DNA of 6,684 bases from Actinomycetota bacterium (GTDB lineage Bacteria; Acidobacteriota; Blastocatellia; Chloracidobacteriales; Chloracidobacteriaceae): NCBI GenBank assembly GCA_013298335.1, contig JAAFHI010000191.1:1-6684 (forward strand), written 5' to 3'. Of the stretch, positions 6,660 to 6,684 are shown in pieces. The position numbers and the translations under genes are program-made. Position 1 is the first letter of the stretch. Each line of letters starts with the position of its first letter. Under the pieces are notes generated by a model. The model made no database searches and had not been told where the DNA came from. It was given only the letters and a program-made list of their open reading frames with translations.

Positions 6660-6684
6660 GTTTTTTTATGAACACAAAGGCGCA

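Noticed and set aside
5964..6671. 235-residue open frame on the + strand
   Set aside because: It lies fully opposite the agmatine deiminase gene, whose motifs are unmistakable; the + strand peptide is Arg-rich and matches nothing.
6660..6684. Promoter or repeat element in the A-rich leader of the agmatine deiminase gene
   Set aside because: Only 25 bases are visible; the poly-A tract and TTTGTGTT stretch are too short to assign, and no -10/-35 pair or ribosome site is recognisable.

Overview
The window is bacterial, GC-rich and densely coding. It holds five complete or nearly complete genes plus the tail of a sixth. On the + strand, in order, are: the C-terminal end of a SelO-type protein adenylyltransferase (1-228), a Ca2+/H+ antiporter of the CaX family (358-1452), an FHA domain fused to a PrsW-type intramembrane protease (1648-3237), a SulP anion transporter (3315-4925) and a type II beta-carbonic anhydrase (4915-5568). 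On the - strand, converging on them, is an agmatine deiminase family gene (6659-5571). I see no rRNA, tRNA, CRISPR array, transposase or phage gene. All gaps between genes are under 300 bases.

Organism: the genes point to a free-living bacterium but not to a definite phylum. The 9-bp tandem/inverted repeats at 234-357 and the FHA-PrsW fusion remind me of environmental PVC-type genomes (Verrucomicrobiota/Kiritimatiellota). That is recall, not proof, and is weakly held. Three of the five visible starts have no clear Shine-Dalgarno sequence.

Layout and interplay: SulP and carbonic anhydrase overlap by 11 bases and are almost certainly one transcriptional and translational unit. The likely role is bicarbonate (or other anion) uptake coupled to CO2/HCO3- interconversion. 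A good hairpin with a T-rich tail separates them from the FHA-PrsW gene. FHA-PrsW probably joins phosphothreonine recognition to membrane proteolysis, for example of an anti-sigma factor. CaX exports Ca2+ in exchange for protons. The SelO tail and agmatine deiminase look like unrelated housekeeping or stress neighbours.

The most unusual non-coding feature is the SelO-CaX gap, where a 9-bp unit is tandemly repeated in two opposing arms that fold into a long imperfect hairpin ending at the base before the CaX start codon. The most interesting protein is the FHA-PrsW fusion. I did not find clear evidence of a wholly new multi-gene system.
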